NCBI GenBank assembly: GCA_964019165.1
Contig: OZ025282.1
Location: 8,983,529 to 9,047,528 of the forward strand
From: Mastigias papua
Taxonomy: Eukaryota > Cnidaria > Scyphozoa > Rhizostomeae > Mastigiidae
Direction of reading: 5' to 3'
DNA: 64,000 bases
Part shown: in pieces, positions 33,137 through 46,299 of the stretch
Layout: each line of letters opens with the position of its first letter
Position numbering within the stretch: position 1 is the stretch's first letter
Made by a program: the position numbers and the translations under genes
Notes under the pieces: model-generated
The model's input: only the letters and a program-made list of their open reading frames with translations
What the model was told of the DNA's origin: nothing
Databases searched by the model: none

Positions 33137-36100
33137 CTCTCCAGGCTCCATCTCTACGTCTTTCTTGATATTTCTGACTACACCATATTGCAAATTTTAC
33201 GGCTGCACATACAAGAGGTAAATACGTCAGTGCGTGAGCTATTTGTTGCAAGTAGTCTCGATGCTCGGTGAGGCCATTGAGGCCCAGATTGATAATCGCC
33301 AGTAACGATAAGTTCATCAACAGTATGGTGTCGTAGACATTCATGTTCTCTGCATTGTACGGTTTAACATAGACAAACAAAAGAAGTATTACAACTGATA
33401 CTGCTGAAAATGCGGTGTCTTTCAAGGTTCCTTGGGGAACAAAGACGTAAATAGATAGCAAAGCAAGTCGTGTTAGAAAGTAAAAGGAGCAGAAGATGTT
33501 TAAGTGCTCAAGCCTTCTGAAAGGTTGATTGAAATAATCAAAGATAACTTGCAACTTGTCGAACTTAGGAAGAGAAATTACAAGATGCGAGAGCAACAAT
33601 GATAGCGGAAACAAAATCACAATGAATACACCGACAAAGATAGCACCGAGGCCAAACCACAGGTGATCGCCATGAAAATATCTGACAAACCCAGCCTTAT
33701 AAACAACCCACTGGTCACGAACTTTAACAGGATGAAGCAGCTCAAAGGTTATGCGAGTGAAATCAGAATATGCTATCACACTAACGAACACAAATGCTCT
33801 GAGGACAGCAGGACTTCTGTTAAGAAAGCACTGATTGCTAAAATAGTATGACAGTTTGCTAATGGCAAAAAGGCATAGAATCAAGTAAGTTGGTATGATA
33901 TAATTAAAGAACATCTTCTCTAAGTCATTCATGTTCTCCCAGAGACAAATTCCGACTTGTTCCTCTCCGATACCAGAAAACGTTGTCAACGCAGTGACAA
34001 CGCTAACGAAAACGTCAATTTTTGTGTTTCCATGAGTACACAAGGCAATAATTTGATATGAATACAGGAATGCATTGAGAGATGTTGCATATGTATCAAT
34101 GTTGAACAGAATGATGACAAAGACAAGTACTGTGAGGCAGAAGAAACCAAACAGCAGCCAAAATAGACCAAAATTGTCTTTACAAGGCTTGCAATGCTCA
34201 CTTCCAAATGCCACACTTTTATCTGAATCACATTTTCCACACAGTATTGAGGCTTCATCACGCCCAGTAGCACATTGCAAATTTGGATTGAATACATGAT
34301 CAATTCCATCTCCACTGTTCGACATGTTGCAATAGTTTTCTGGGCATATGTTAACAGCAAAATCGTCATATTTGCTATCATTTGTTTTCAATGGATTTCC
34401 CCACCTTCCATTCAGAATGTAAACTGATGATGCAGAGTCACATTTTGTTACTCCATAATGCATATCAAACTTCTGAGATAAGCATACACATATTCTATGT
34501 TTTTCTTCATAGTAATACCCTAAAGGGCACTTTTGAAGAACCAAACCATCGAGAAACTTACTAATAGAAGGTCCGCTTGTTGTTTCAATAAGAACAGAAT
34601 ATCTCTCAAAAGGTGAACCATCAAATCTGATATAGCCTATTTTATTTCTTATAAAATACAATGATGTTCCATGGATGGAAACGTTGCTATTCATCTTTGG
34701 AATAACAGTCACACGGATATTACTAAACACACTATTGTAATTTTCATCCAAGAGAACAACAGTTGGGTTGAGTGGAAGCCCTGGGTAGGCAGACCATTCA
34801 TGAAAACTAACATTAACAATTTTAACAGGGTTGGTCACAACTGTTGTTCTTCCATCTTTATGTTTGCTTCCAACATATTTGAACACTTTCCATCTGAGAG
34901 CACTATTATCATACAATGGCTCATTGTCCCTCCTGCAGTCGGTGATTGTATCAGCATAGAGATTGCTACCAAATGAATCTGGGGCTGAATTTCCAATGAA
35001 ATACGTCATTGTTTCAGAGAGGTCTGGATCTAAGCCCTCTGTAAAATCATTTCCAAACAAGAAAAAACAACAGTGCATTTTGAGTTCAGTCGACTTCATG
35101 TGCACTTGTGATGATACCGGTCTTTCCACGTACAAGGCACCTCCTCTCTTCCTTGCAGTATTATACTCAAACCTTAATGTTGAATGTGGTACCATCAAAA
35201 TAGTTGAATCACCGTAAAGGGCCATTCCTCCACCGTCCATACCAGTATTATTGTGAAACGAAAGATTGCCAGTAATTCTAATATTGCTTGATTCAAGCAT
35301 AATCCCCGTCATCATATTGCGATCAAAGTTGTTGTCTCCAAATAATGCAACAGAGCTAGCATAAATATATGCACCACCTTCACCCTGACCATAACGTTGC
35401 TTGCTCAGAGGATGAATATGACTTTCTATTGTTGAATTGACAATGTCCACACTCATTAAAATAAGATTGATGGCAGCGCCACGATCTGCCACATTGGCGG
35501 AGAATGTACAGTTATCAAATGTTAATTTCTCCTTCGACTTTCCATCTCCAGATGGCCTGTACTGCGCAAATCCACCACCAACTAGTGCAGAGTTATTTAC
35601 AAATGTTGAATCTTTTACAAAGACAACATTTGGACCATTTCTTAGGTCCGAATTTATTCCAATCCTTACACCACCACCACTTAAAGATGCAATATTATTA
35701 ACAAAATGAGACTGCTGGATGGTAACCATGTTACTACCAGTGTGTTGATCAAATTCTGCGAAAACTCCACCACCCCACATGGCAATATTGCCTTCAAAAT
35801 GGCAACCTATAAATGTAAGGTTGTTATTCCTAGCATTGCCTCTAGAAAGGAATGAAACACCGCCTCCTCTGCCATATGAATTAGACTGCTCACAATTGCT
35901 ATATGATGGTATGCTTTTCTGTTGCTTTGCATAGTTGTTCACAAATCGACAATTGATGAATGTATAATTACTATTTGAGTTCATAAACAAACTGTTTCTT
36001 TTGCAATTTGGTCTGAACTCTATATATATACCGCCGCCAGATGCATATCCAGGGTAATGATTTGAATTCCTCTCTGTATTGTCAGAAAAAGTTCCACCAG

Positions 36101-36695
36101 TAATCAACACGCTTCCTATAACATCATAAAAAACAGCTCCATACCCACATGATTTGAAAATAGTTACACTAGACATGGTGACATCTGTCGTCTCCTTAAT
36201 ATGAAGGGCCGTTGACACATTCCAAGTTCGTGCATGAGTACTGTTCCGTATGTCTAGATTAGTTGAGCGAACTATAGTCCCACAGTTTTCAACCTTTAAA
36301 TTCACCAAATCTATTTGTCGACAATTTGTAAAAATAATACCGGCGTTACTTGCTATGCATCTGATGGATGGAACGATATCGCTGCTGATGTCGCCCTCTA
36401 TGGCAAAATGTTCTAAATATCGTGGCATTAGGACCGTGGACAGATTGTGGATTCCATTTTCCAAAAGAATTCGAGTGTAATTAAGCTGTTCTCTTTTCAT
36501 GGCAAACTCAATCGTCTTGCAGGGGACAGTTTCGTTCCTCCAACATTCTTCGGAGTTGTTACCTTGATTTGAAACGCGAATTGTGTTGCTGTACAAAGTA
36601 ATCTTCTTCGCGTGTGTTCTGCCAAAGTTGTGTGAGGTGATACCGAGAAACAAACAACATGCAAGGAATAAATGTTCTGTAGTGAATGCAGCCAT
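33137..36695 (-). CDS. Gene B: Pmp-repeat, multi-pass surface protein, exon 1
   Basis: Codes for about 1,186 residues from ATG 36695, in a good context (AAGATGG). A signal peptide is visible (MAAFTTEHLFLACCLFLGI). The ectodomain has the same GGG(I/V/A) and F.NN repeat grammar as gene A (for example GRGGGVSF, WGGGVFAEF, SGGGVRIG, GGGFAQY, DGGGMALYG, RGGALYVE), then a Cys-rich stalk with CPLGYYYEE...CVC and CGKCDSDKSVAFGSEHCKPC, then about nine hydrophobic helices. The frame ends by running through donor GAGAG|GTACGT. With exon 2 the protein is about 1,204 residues. Identity to A and to C is patchy. The TATATTTTAG just before the start could be an acceptor for a 5' untranslated intron. Function unknown; the fold suggests an extracellular beta-helix on a membrane anchor. 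Confidence 0.87.
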
Positions 36696-36702
36696 CTTCA
36701 AT

Positions 36703-37780
36703 CTAAAATATATGTTAGTCGTTCGTAAGGTAGACGCGTATCACTAACATAACTGAGTTCCGAGAACTGCAAGTCGAATGGCCAGGTAACTGCAAAACAA
36801 CGCGGAAAGACGTTCTTTGTATCCAATCACATGATGTCCAGTTCCGAACACATAAGGAAACGGGGGTTGCAACTGATGATATGGGCGAGGCCTTGGGACT
36901 GCAGGGAAGTATGTTAATTAGAAGGCCAAGATCCCCAAAGTTGCTACCCCATGTTCACAAAACCTTGTGTAACACCTGCCAAGACCTATTCCAAAGGTTT
37001 TTTCAATAAGCAGCATCACAAGATCTAACGGGAACATTTTCGAGATTGCGCCCCGTTCAAGAAATAGGCCTACATTTTTTTATAGGAACAATTTTGCAAG
37101 AACACAAGCCTCAAAGCATGAACAAGCTGAGGCAGAAGCACAGTCGTAATATGTATTTTGGACAAAGGTGCATACACTTTCTGATAAGATATTGAGATGG
37201 AATATAATTTCTTTGTTAGCCTGAGGAAAATTGATAGCTTTATCACTCTCTTTGATTTTCATAAATTAGTTGCCCTTGGCAATACATCCAATGTTCCCTT
37301 GTATATTGTCTAATGTCTAAGTTGTTTTTCATCCAATAATTTACGAACAAATTAAGAACAATTTAGCCTCAAAATTTTGGGAAAACTAAGAACAACCACC
37401 CTGAACCTCAATTTTACTGCCTCTTATACAAAAAAAAGAGTATCGCGCTTTGATCATGAAGCAATTTACTTACCTTCAAGTCGGTATTTATTGATATATT
37501 GACCAATACAATTGGTCATCTTGATCTAATGTTTATTCGCTCTCTCAACTCAAAAGAAAGTTAGTAAATGGTGAGAGCAGGTGAATTTGGATTGAAAAAA
37601 CGTGGGGAAATGTCCCTAGGAAAATGCCAGGAAACCTTCCATTCATGTCTTACTATTGCACAAGCTATTTGTTCAATAAAACATAGAAAATATCAAAACT
37701 ACCTGCAAACCACTTAAATAGTAATGGGAACCAAGAATCTTTGATCATATAAATCTTTGAGATAAATATAGTGTGTAATG
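36703..37780. other. Upstream flank of gene B, no gene seen
   Basis: Region just before the gene B start. Short frames only and no recognised promoter element. Expected to hold the gene B promoter. Confidence 0.45.
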
Positions 37781-37789
37781 CCTTTCTCA

Positions 37790-38040
37790 GCGTTGTAAAA
37801 AGACGCCCTCAGCATTGCCACCAGATAGACTTTCACGGCTGATATTGGGAGTCTCGACTCATGAATACTTTACTAGACAGTCTAATTGTGGTGATGTATT
37901 CTGCAATCACAAAAATAATTTTCGATATCGTTTGAAGTCCATTCGGTATATGGGGGCAAAAACATGGAATGAACTCCCAGAAATATTGAAACTCTACTTA
38001 TACATTTTCTTTCAAAAGAATCTCAAAAAATTCATTTAAA
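37790..38040 (+). pseudogene. LINE C-terminal relic
   Basis: Plus-strand frame with LSRLILGVSTHEYFTRQS, FRYRLKSIRYMGAKTWNELP and FFQKNLKKFI, the final blocks of a Jockey/CR1-type LINE (T R....R..S....GA..WN.LP......FK..LK). The end at about 38040 fits the usual C-terminus. The upstream part is absent. Confidence 0.65.
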
Positions 38041-38264
38041 ACTCCATGTAGATTTGAATTATTTTGAACTAGGTACTTTTTAAATTTAGGTCCGCTATTG
38101 AAGAATGAATTTATAGCACTGCAGGGGGTGCTCTTCTCAAGTTAATTTACGAACTAGTAGGAGAGTTACTCCTTAAGCATTCCTATTAATACAAAGTATT
38201 TTTCTCAATAAATTGAGCTACTAATCTATCTCAGATGTAACCGAAGCTGCTCCTTCTTTTAACA

Positions 38265-38470
<206 letters not shown>

Positions 38471-38899
38471 TGCCCCCCTTGCGAATTCAAGCTGGCTACG
38501 GGCCTGGACTGGTGCCTGTCCATGAATACAATCGCTAGTAGCAGTTTGCTGCTAGGACCACACACTACCTTCCCTACCTTCCATGGCTTAATAATCACAT
38601 CTGTACTGCATAGGTGTTGAGGCTTACTACCAAATCAAACAATTAGCACAATAATCTAAAGTCTAAATAAACTAAACAGTCTGTCACATCAAGTCATTTG
38701 CTGGTGAGAAGCCCTTGTGCACTGGGGGTACCGACGCTTTCGATGAGTTTAAGACCCAATCCATACGGTGAACTTTTCATGAGCCGAAATTAATAACATG
38801 AATTTAGTACATGTAAAACACAGCGTATGCCTTGTCACAAAAATTGTAGTACAGTACAATACTTTATCGGTCTTGTAGAGGTAACAAGGTTTCCTATCA

Positions 38900-41835
38900 G
38901 GCTACAAAGACTATGGGCAATAGGGGCTCACCTCCCCCCTCCCGGGGAACTCTGCAGATTATGATTTTTCGAAAGCTTATGAAGTGTTTGTTCAAAGTCA
39001 GGTTGTTTGCACTCTGGCCATCGGGGCGCTTGGAAGAAATAAGCATCAGAAGTCTTGGACATCGATGCAAAGAAAACAAGCCAGCACTGACAGTTAACAT
39101 TTTTCTGACAGAATCTATAGTCCATGGCTATGCTGTCCACTAAGATCAATTGAAACCTTTTTTTGTTAACCTCTTGGCAAGAACTGGCCAAGAGTTCACA
39201 GTTGTTACTTTTGACCTTGGTGTCACAATAAAAGCATTGAATATTGTACCAAAGAAGGGAAGGTTTGAAAGTGAGTTATATGCTTGTTATATATTTATTA
39301 TGAACTTGTTATCACTGTGGGTTCTCATACTATGCTATGACGATAGTAGATTGTAAATAGAGACCATGCAAATGTTGTGTATGAATACTCAAAGCTAATA
39401 CTTGATAACTGGCCTACAACATGTAATATATCATGGGGTCTGGTAACTAGTTGTATTGTGTAATCACTACAAAGTGCAATAATCAGAATTTGAGAATTTC
39501 ATACCATTTGTTCTCTATTTTGTGTTGTGAGTAAACACATGAATGGGAGTGGCTTTCAAGACATAGTAATTGAGGCTGGTGAGTGTAGCTACAAGAGGTT
39601 CTCTTCAAAAAGCCATAATAGATAAACACCATAGCCGAGCACCGATGGTGCATAAGATGGTATTGGAAGCACTGGGGTGATTATTTTTTGAAGCATTTAC
39701 TGCCTACGATCAATTTAGTGGGAAAATTGCTGTTGTAACCGAACATTCTATAAAGAAATTGTAGCCTGACTCTGGACATTTCCGAAGTAGGATTGGAGGT
39801 TAAAGGATTTATCAATGCGAATATCGAATTCAAAGATGGTGAGAGAAATGGTTGTCTTGGAAAAACAGCACAGTTCCGGCTAGGATACATGGACATCACA
39901 TTGTGAATTGTCTACCCTATCATAGCAACTAAAAAGAATAAATTAGAGCTACATCTGACAAATCTCTCCGAACTGCGTCCATTGGCTTTTTACTTACAAC
40001 AATCACAACTATTCAAGTTGCATCCCATTATACTTGTTAACTATATTAAATCTTGCAGATACCCATCCAGGAGCTGAGCGTCTTCATATAGGTAATGGCT
40101 GTAGTGTATTGAGATCTACTGTTTCACTCTCAAGAAATTTCATTGATATCACTAGTATTGAACAAACTATCCACTGGCATGCTAAATCACATGGTGGCAT
40201 TAATGGTTTCAGTAGAAATTATGCTGCCTACTACAGATGGTCCGTAACAAGACATTTCAAAGCCAAGTATGTAGAAGCTACTTTGAATATGGAAGATATG
40301 ACATATCATTGAACAGTAGAGCAAAAGAAATTGTTTTCATCTTCAGGCCTGCCCACTAGTAGTTAATGGCCTGCTAAAGGCGGGAGAGCTTGGAAAAACT
40401 GGTTCACGAACCAATTACACGAATAACGTGCAAGACATTTGAATCAAAGGAGAAAAATCGGAAAGTAAACAGCTCCCGCAAGAAGCTGGTAGCGATAATG
40501 GCGGAGCAAAATGGTTTCGCACAGTCTGCTATGCTTTCTGTAGAGCATAAAGCCCCGTCGTCACGATCATACACTTGTTCGCGAACATCAGCATCACACA
40601 TTTGTGTGTGGGAATGATCGCAACAAATGTATGATAGTGTAGACGCATCTGCAAACATACTTAAACATCCAACTTGAGTGAACATGTTCATATTTTAATT
40701 GGCGTGTTAATTCTTCCGAACAAATATTCAAGGACGAATGTCCTGTTAAATCTGACAAGGTCAAATTACTCTACAATTTAAAGGTGCTTATAGATCTATC
40801 CGGGAGACTAGGCATCCTACAGAAGAATCTATTTATGCTTACGATAGAAAAAATTCTTCAAGCATTGACAGCCACTTGAGAGACCTGAAGAGGTCACAGA
40901 GAGCGTTTTTGTACTTTGACCAAAACAGTGGATTTTGTGACTGACCGTCGTTACGAACAGTTAAGCAAATCATCTGAAAGATGCTAACGTGGTACAGCAC
41001 CTTCATTTCTCCTCTCCGGACCATAAACCAAATACCCATTTGACTGGAAGCTGTTCATGTCAAATGATGGATATAAAACCCAATTAACAAAGGTCCTTCA
41101 TTCAGCATGGAGAAGATCAAGATGTGCTGTAAGGCTTCATAGGAGAAAGTAGTTTTTTGTTTGTGGAGAAGGCTGTCTTTTCTTAGCTAGCAGAAATGGC
41201 TTTCAAGTTGAGGCCCAACCTGAAGATCAACTTAGTTCTTAAGAATTAGCCGATACTCGCACAATTTTGCATTGCCAACACGCTGCACAACACCACCCAA
41301 CATCTGTTTTCGTTGATAGATTTTCAGACACCGTCCGGAGTTTCTTCTGAAAAAGTTTCCTTTAGACAGAAAAATTCTTTGTGATTGCTTCTGAATGTGA
41401 ACGGTATTGTATCGGCAAAAGGATAAACTAATTGTTGTGTGCTTCCAGCTCTTCATGCTTTTAAAGGTTGTGACACAAGTGCATTTGGTCGATGTGATAA
41501 AGCTGCATCACTTAAAGATCCCCGTTTATCGCCGCTTTTGGTGCTCTTGGAAAGGACATTGATTTTCAAATAACAACATTCAATGGACTAGAAAAGTGTA
41601 TCTGCTGCATTTATGGCAGCACAAGTATACTAGGGTCAATAAACTTCGCTATGATCAATTCAGGCACAAAAAACGTCCTAAGTCAGGACATGTGGTGTCA
41701 AGTTTTGATGGAGTAGACATGAGCCTTTGCCTCCCTGCCAAGATTTTCTGTACATGTACATACCTCACCTTACAGCAGTGTCGTGTCCAGGTTGGTGTTG
41801 GCGACGATAAATTTCAACGCACTTCTGTCTTTTAA
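38900..41835 (+). pseudogene. Decayed transposon-associated large ORF
   Basis: Broken plus-strand frames show, in order, the motifs of a repeat-associated ORF I recall from sponge and other invertebrate genomes: FTVVTFDLGVTIKA (39.2 kb), EQTIHWHAKSHGGINGFSRN followed by YYRW (40.2 kb; compare E...N...K..GG..GLT.NP..L.RW), ELADTRTILHCQHA followed by SDT (41.25 kb; compare HEEADTR...H), LHAFKGCDTSAFG (41.46 kb; compare HAFTGCDT.S), and VNKLRYDQFRHK with a final LCLPA block (41.6-41.8 kb). The conserved order is the main evidence. Its catalytic type and transposon class are unknown to me. Many stops show it is dead. Confidence 0.5.
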
Positions 41836-42500
41836 AGTTCTAAAAACTCCCCTTTGTCTTTTCAATTTTTGCTGGATACCTGATCCCTTCCAGTTACTTA
41901 AGACTTTGTTCCAGTTACTTAAGTCTTTGTCTTCGCAGTGCCCTCTTCCAGTCAACCATTCCTAGGAGGCAGGTACTCCCCATGTCATTCTCATGTCAAA
42001 ACATGCCCATGGCACCTTCCTTATGGCAGTTAACAGCTCTCATTTTGTGCCAGCGATCTGTAACAAATCCTGGTTGGTTCTCCTAGCCGCCCAACGGATT
42101 ATCATCCTTCTTTTGAGGAACTACATTTCTGCTTTTCCCAGTCTCCTTTCACAACCATAGAGCATTCCAGACAGTGGCGGCCTGGCTGATTCTTGCTGGG
42201 GTAGCCAACCTGATAGCGCACCCTCTACCACCAACAACTATAATATTAATTCGTAATTGATTCATAGTCAAAATGGTTTCTATGGCAACGGTAAGAAATA
42301 GGAATACCCGTGCAAATGCATTTTGGGGGAAATTCGATTTTAGATCGAACGCTTCTAAAATCATAAAAGAAGTAAGTTATGTATGAGGAAAATCATTAAT
42401 AAATCGCATAATGCTAGGACTTAAAAAGAATTTTTAGAACATCTCAAAATACAATCTCAACGAACTATCTTGGGGGTATTGTTCTACCTCTCCCACACCG
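41836..42500. other. No supported gene
   Basis: Between the decayed ORF and the LTR element. Contains a small tandem of ccagttacttaagactttgtt-type units near 41890-41930 and nothing else recognisable. Confidence 0.45.
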
Positions 42501-42505
42501 CATAC

Positions 42506-42528
42506 TGTAGAGAGCAGGGACACCACAC
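42506..42528 (+). repeat. 5' LTR remnant
   Basis: tgtagagagcagggaca(c)cacac matches the first 23 bases of the 3' LTR at 45620 with one difference, and abuts the atac duplication. It is followed at once by pol-type sequence, so the deletion begins 24 bases into the LTR. Confidence 0.85.
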
Positions 42529-45500
42529 GATTTTCGGGAGTTTTGTTGGAATTGCCTTGGAGGATGTTATTATTCCAGTAGGCCCTGAGCCCGTTGTCGC
42601 TTCAGTTGAAACAGCATTGCCACAATCTGTTGGTATTTCCAGGCCTCAGCCCCCTCCTGATGAAAACTTTTCGCCTAGCCCAGATCTATCGCAATCAGAG
42701 AACTCCCGGTTGAATAGTTTTCCTTGCAGTTATGACGATATTTTTGAAACTTCAAATTTAGATCTCGGTCGCACGTCAATCATTCAACACAAAATTGACA
42801 CATGTCACGCTAGGCCAATTAAGCAGCCCCCTTATCGCGTTTCCCAGCAACAACGTGCTGAGATAGATAAGCATATAGCAAATATGCTGGAACAAGATGT
42901 GATTCGCGTATCGTCGAGCCCTTGGAGCTCTCCAATAGTTTTAGTCAAAAAGAAAGACGGAACCACTCGTTTTTGTGTCGACTACAGAAAATTAAATGCT
43001 GTTACTCGCAAGGATAGTTACCCTTTGCCACGCATTGATGACGCTATAGATTCCCTGTCTGGTTCTAATTATTTTACCACTCTGGATTTACAATCAGGAT
43101 ATCATCAGTTAGCAATGCATCCTGCCTCTAGGGACAAGACTGCGTTCATATCCCATGCAGGTCTTTTCGAATACAATGTTATGAGCTTCGGACTTACAAA
43201 TGCTCCTCCGAACTTTCAGCGCTTGATGTCACGTGTTTTGCATGGCTTAGAATGGAAAGTATGCTTGATATACATAGACGATATTATAGTATTTTCAGAA
43301 ACATTTGATGAACATTTATCTTGTCTCAGTCTTGTGTTCAATCGTCTTCGTGAAGCTAACCTAAAACTTAAGCCGTCCAAATGTCATTTTGCCCGTAGTT
43401 CCGTTAAGTTTCTTGGTTTCCTTGTATCCTCAGAAGGAGTATCACCAGATCCAGATAAGCTCGCAGTTGTTAAGTCATTTCCCATTCCAAGAAATGTTAA
43501 AGATGTTCGTAGTTTTCTTGGCCTTTGTAATTATTACCGACGATTCGTAGAAGGATTTGCGCAAATTGCTTCACCTTTAAATCGCCTTACGAGAAAGAAT
43601 GTTAGCTTTGCTTGGACTTCAGACTGTGATCTTGCTTTTAACGAATTAAAGAACCGATTATGTTCACCTCCCATATTGATCTACCCAGACTTCACTTGAC
43701 CATTTCATCTTTATACTGATGCTAGCCATTCAGCTTTAGGATTTATTTTGGGTCAAGAAATTGATGGCAAAGAACATGTTGTTGCGTATGGAGGTCGCGA
43801 GCTAAGCTTAGCTGAAACACGTTATAGCACAACTGAACGGGAAGCTTTAGCTGTCGTAGATGGTATTAAACGTTATCAGCCATATTTAACTGGTAGGAAG
43901 TTCTATGTTCATACTGACCATGGCAGCCTGTCCTGGCTTATGAAAGTAAAAGACCCAACTGGGCGTCTTGCTAGGTGGGCTTTGCGCTTACAGCAATTTG
44001 ATTTTGAAATAATCCACAGACCTGGTGCTGCTAATGGTAATGCTGATGCTGTTTCTCGTCGTTCCTATTCCCTACCTCCTTCTGCCTTGTCTGCAACCCT
44101 AGAGCCTCCATCTCTTGCTGTTATAAACGAACTTAGTCCTTCTCTTCAGAGTCTGCACAAGCTACAACGTCAAGACAAAGATTTGTTAGAGATCATTCAA
44201 TACTTGGAAACCTCTCATCTTCCTTTACAAGATAATAGAGCTCGGTCTCTCTTACTGTCAATCGATTCATTCTATCTGGATGAAAATGGAATACTCTGTC
44301 ATCTTTGGTCACCCGGAAAACATCGCGTTCACACTTTGCACTGCCAAGTAGTGATTCCTGCTTCCCTCCGGCACAAAGTTTTGGTTGCTTGTCACGACGA
44401 TCCTACTGCTGGCCATCTTAGTTCTCTTAAAACGTACAAGAAGATCCGCATGCGATATTATTGGTATGGCATGTTCAAAGATATCGAACATTGGTGTAAA
44501 TCTTGCGTAGATTGTGCCATGAAGAAGATGCCTAGAAATAGACGTAAAGCACCGCTGCTGCCAATTCCTGTTGATGGCGCCTTTGACCGAGTTGCTATGG
44601 ACATTTTAGGCCCTTTTCCAGCTACCGACGATGGCAATCGCTATATAATTGTCTTTTCAGATTATTATACAAGATGGCCCGAGGCTTTTGCATTGAAATC
44701 TATTGAAGCTTCACGTATTGCACATCTATTGGTTGATGAAATTCTGTCTCAACACGGCGCTCCTCGTACACTTATATCCGATCGTGGATCTAACTTTCTC
44801 TCTTCCATTGTTAAAGAAGTGTGCAATCTCATGAACACCAGGCAACTTCATACGACGGCAGAAAGTTTGTCTATGTATGTAAGTACACACCAGAGAGACT
44901 GGGACAAGCATATTCCACTCGTACTGTTGTCTTATCGTGTTTCGCCTAATGCCACTACTCACGAGTCACCTTTTTATCTATTGTACGGTCGTGAACCATG
45001 TTTGCCAATTGACACCGCATTACTTCTACCTTCGCCTAACCTGTCCGCATCAGTAACCGAACATCGTGCTCGCGTCGTTAGTAATCTTGAAGAAGCCCAG
45101 GCTACCATTCAGTCTAATACGCAACTGGCTCAACAGCGAATGAAAGAACAATACGATAAAACCAGCTGCCCTGTCCAATTTACTGTTGGTTCTAAAGTCT
45201 GGGTGTACACGCCCAAAACACGAAAAGGTTTGTCCAGAAAACTAATACATAATTTTCATGGTCCCTATCGCATCGTCGCGCAGCTTTCGCCATTACATTT
45301 TCGCTTGCGGACACTCGACAATCGACCTGTTTCTGTACCTGTTCATGCAAATCGCATGAAACCATATTATGATCCCGCTGATCGTCCTCTTGAGCCACTA
45401 ATAGCCGATCCGTGCTCACCTGATCTTACCGATTCTGAACTTCCTCCCGATAGCTTTGCCAACGACCAAGCTATGGATCAATCTATTCTGGATGATTCTG

Positions 45501-45574
45501 ATCGTGGTTTTGACGTTGTCCGGATAACAAGACCTGAAGACACGTATACTCCAGATCTTATTCGCCCGGTGTAA
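42529..45574 (+). pseudogene. Gypsy-type pol (RT, RNase H, integrase)
   Basis: One reading frame interrupted by a TGA at 43697-43699, at the RT/RNase H border between DFT and PFHLYTDAS. Reverse transcriptase: VKKKDGTTRFCVDYRKLN, LDLQSGYHQ and catalytic YIDDIIVF, about 42810-43450. RNase H: LYTDASHSALG, ...YSTTEREALAV, HTDHGSLSWL, to about 44070. Integrase zinc finger: H...H...C..C in CHDDPTAGH...CKSCVDC near 44390-44515. Core: first Asp in AMDILGPF near 44600, second Asp in SDRGSN near 44780. The third acidic residue is absent: sequence jumps from RQLHTTA to ESLSMY near 44860. A GPYRI...NRMKPYYD end (GPY/F module) follows; no chromodomain is visible. Order RT-RH-INT fits Ty3/Gypsy. Confidence 0.9.
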
Positions 45575-45619
45575 CTTTCTCTCCTCAAGCCAGGAGGCTT
45601 GAACTTACGGGGGGAGTGA

Positions 45620-46112
45620 TGTAGAGAGCAGGGACATCACACTTGGTGCGTGACGGAGTGATCAAAATAAAGAGTATGGACACCACAGTTGGTGCATGAT
45701 GCAACATTACGTCACCTGTGACAACGTGTCACCTTATGACTACGAGGGACCTTACTATTGGTAGACTTTTTAAAACTATTTCGTAAATTACCCTTTTTAG
45801 CTTATCTTACTTAGCAGTTTCTTTATTCAGTAATTTTAGTCATTTAGAACTTTGCCCTTTAACTTTTATATAAAGAGCTGCACTGTATTCAAACTGATTA
45901 GTTCTTTTTATGCTGGTAATGAATAAAGATAGCCTGAGCTGACCATTTGCTGTTGATGAGCATCTTGTTTGGGTTGAAAGAAAAGACTTGTTCTTGCCGT
46001 TTACCTGCAGTCGTTGAGGTCATAAGTTTTATGACATTTTCAGTAGCTGTTGCCGTTCCCTATTTTATACTCTTTACCGTTTAGTTAGACCACGCGAGAC
46101 GGTGGTTTAACA
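45620..46112 (+). repeat. 3' LTR
   Basis: Starts TG, ends CA, 493 bp, immediately after polypurine ggggggagtga and immediately before atac. It contains a TATA-like box (tttatataaag, about 45865-45875) and a polyadenylation signal AATAAA at 45922-45927, correctly spaced for U3-R-U5. An internal imperfect repeat of ggacaccacagttggtgc-type is near 45635 and 45688. Confidence 0.85.
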
Positions 46113-46299
46113 ATACTAGTTATGGGCTTGCAGAGAGGTATGTGTCAATGTTCATTGTCATCGTGTATGAGCATTCCGCTCTCTGAACCTCTTGATTTGA
46201 GTCTATTCCGCGAGTATAGTGTGTAGTGTAGTGACATTGAATCAATTTGCTAGTTCTATTTGTGTACATAACTCCGCTAGACCAGTCCCAAGCCCAGGG

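Larger units (their letters stand above)
42502..46116 (+). mobile_element. Ty3/Gypsy-type LTR retrotransposon, internally deleted
   Basis: The whole element is bounded by a 4-bp duplication, atac, at 42502-42505 and 46113-46116. It starts with the first 23 bases of an LTR (42506-42528), then goes directly into pol, and ends in a 493-bp LTR (45620-46112) preceded by a polypurine tract (45609-45619). The rest of the 5' LTR, the primer-binding site, gag and protease are missing. The frame has a premature stop and a small in-frame deletion in integrase. It cannot be autonomous. The open frame is otherwise well preserved, so the damage looks recent. Confidence 0.85.
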
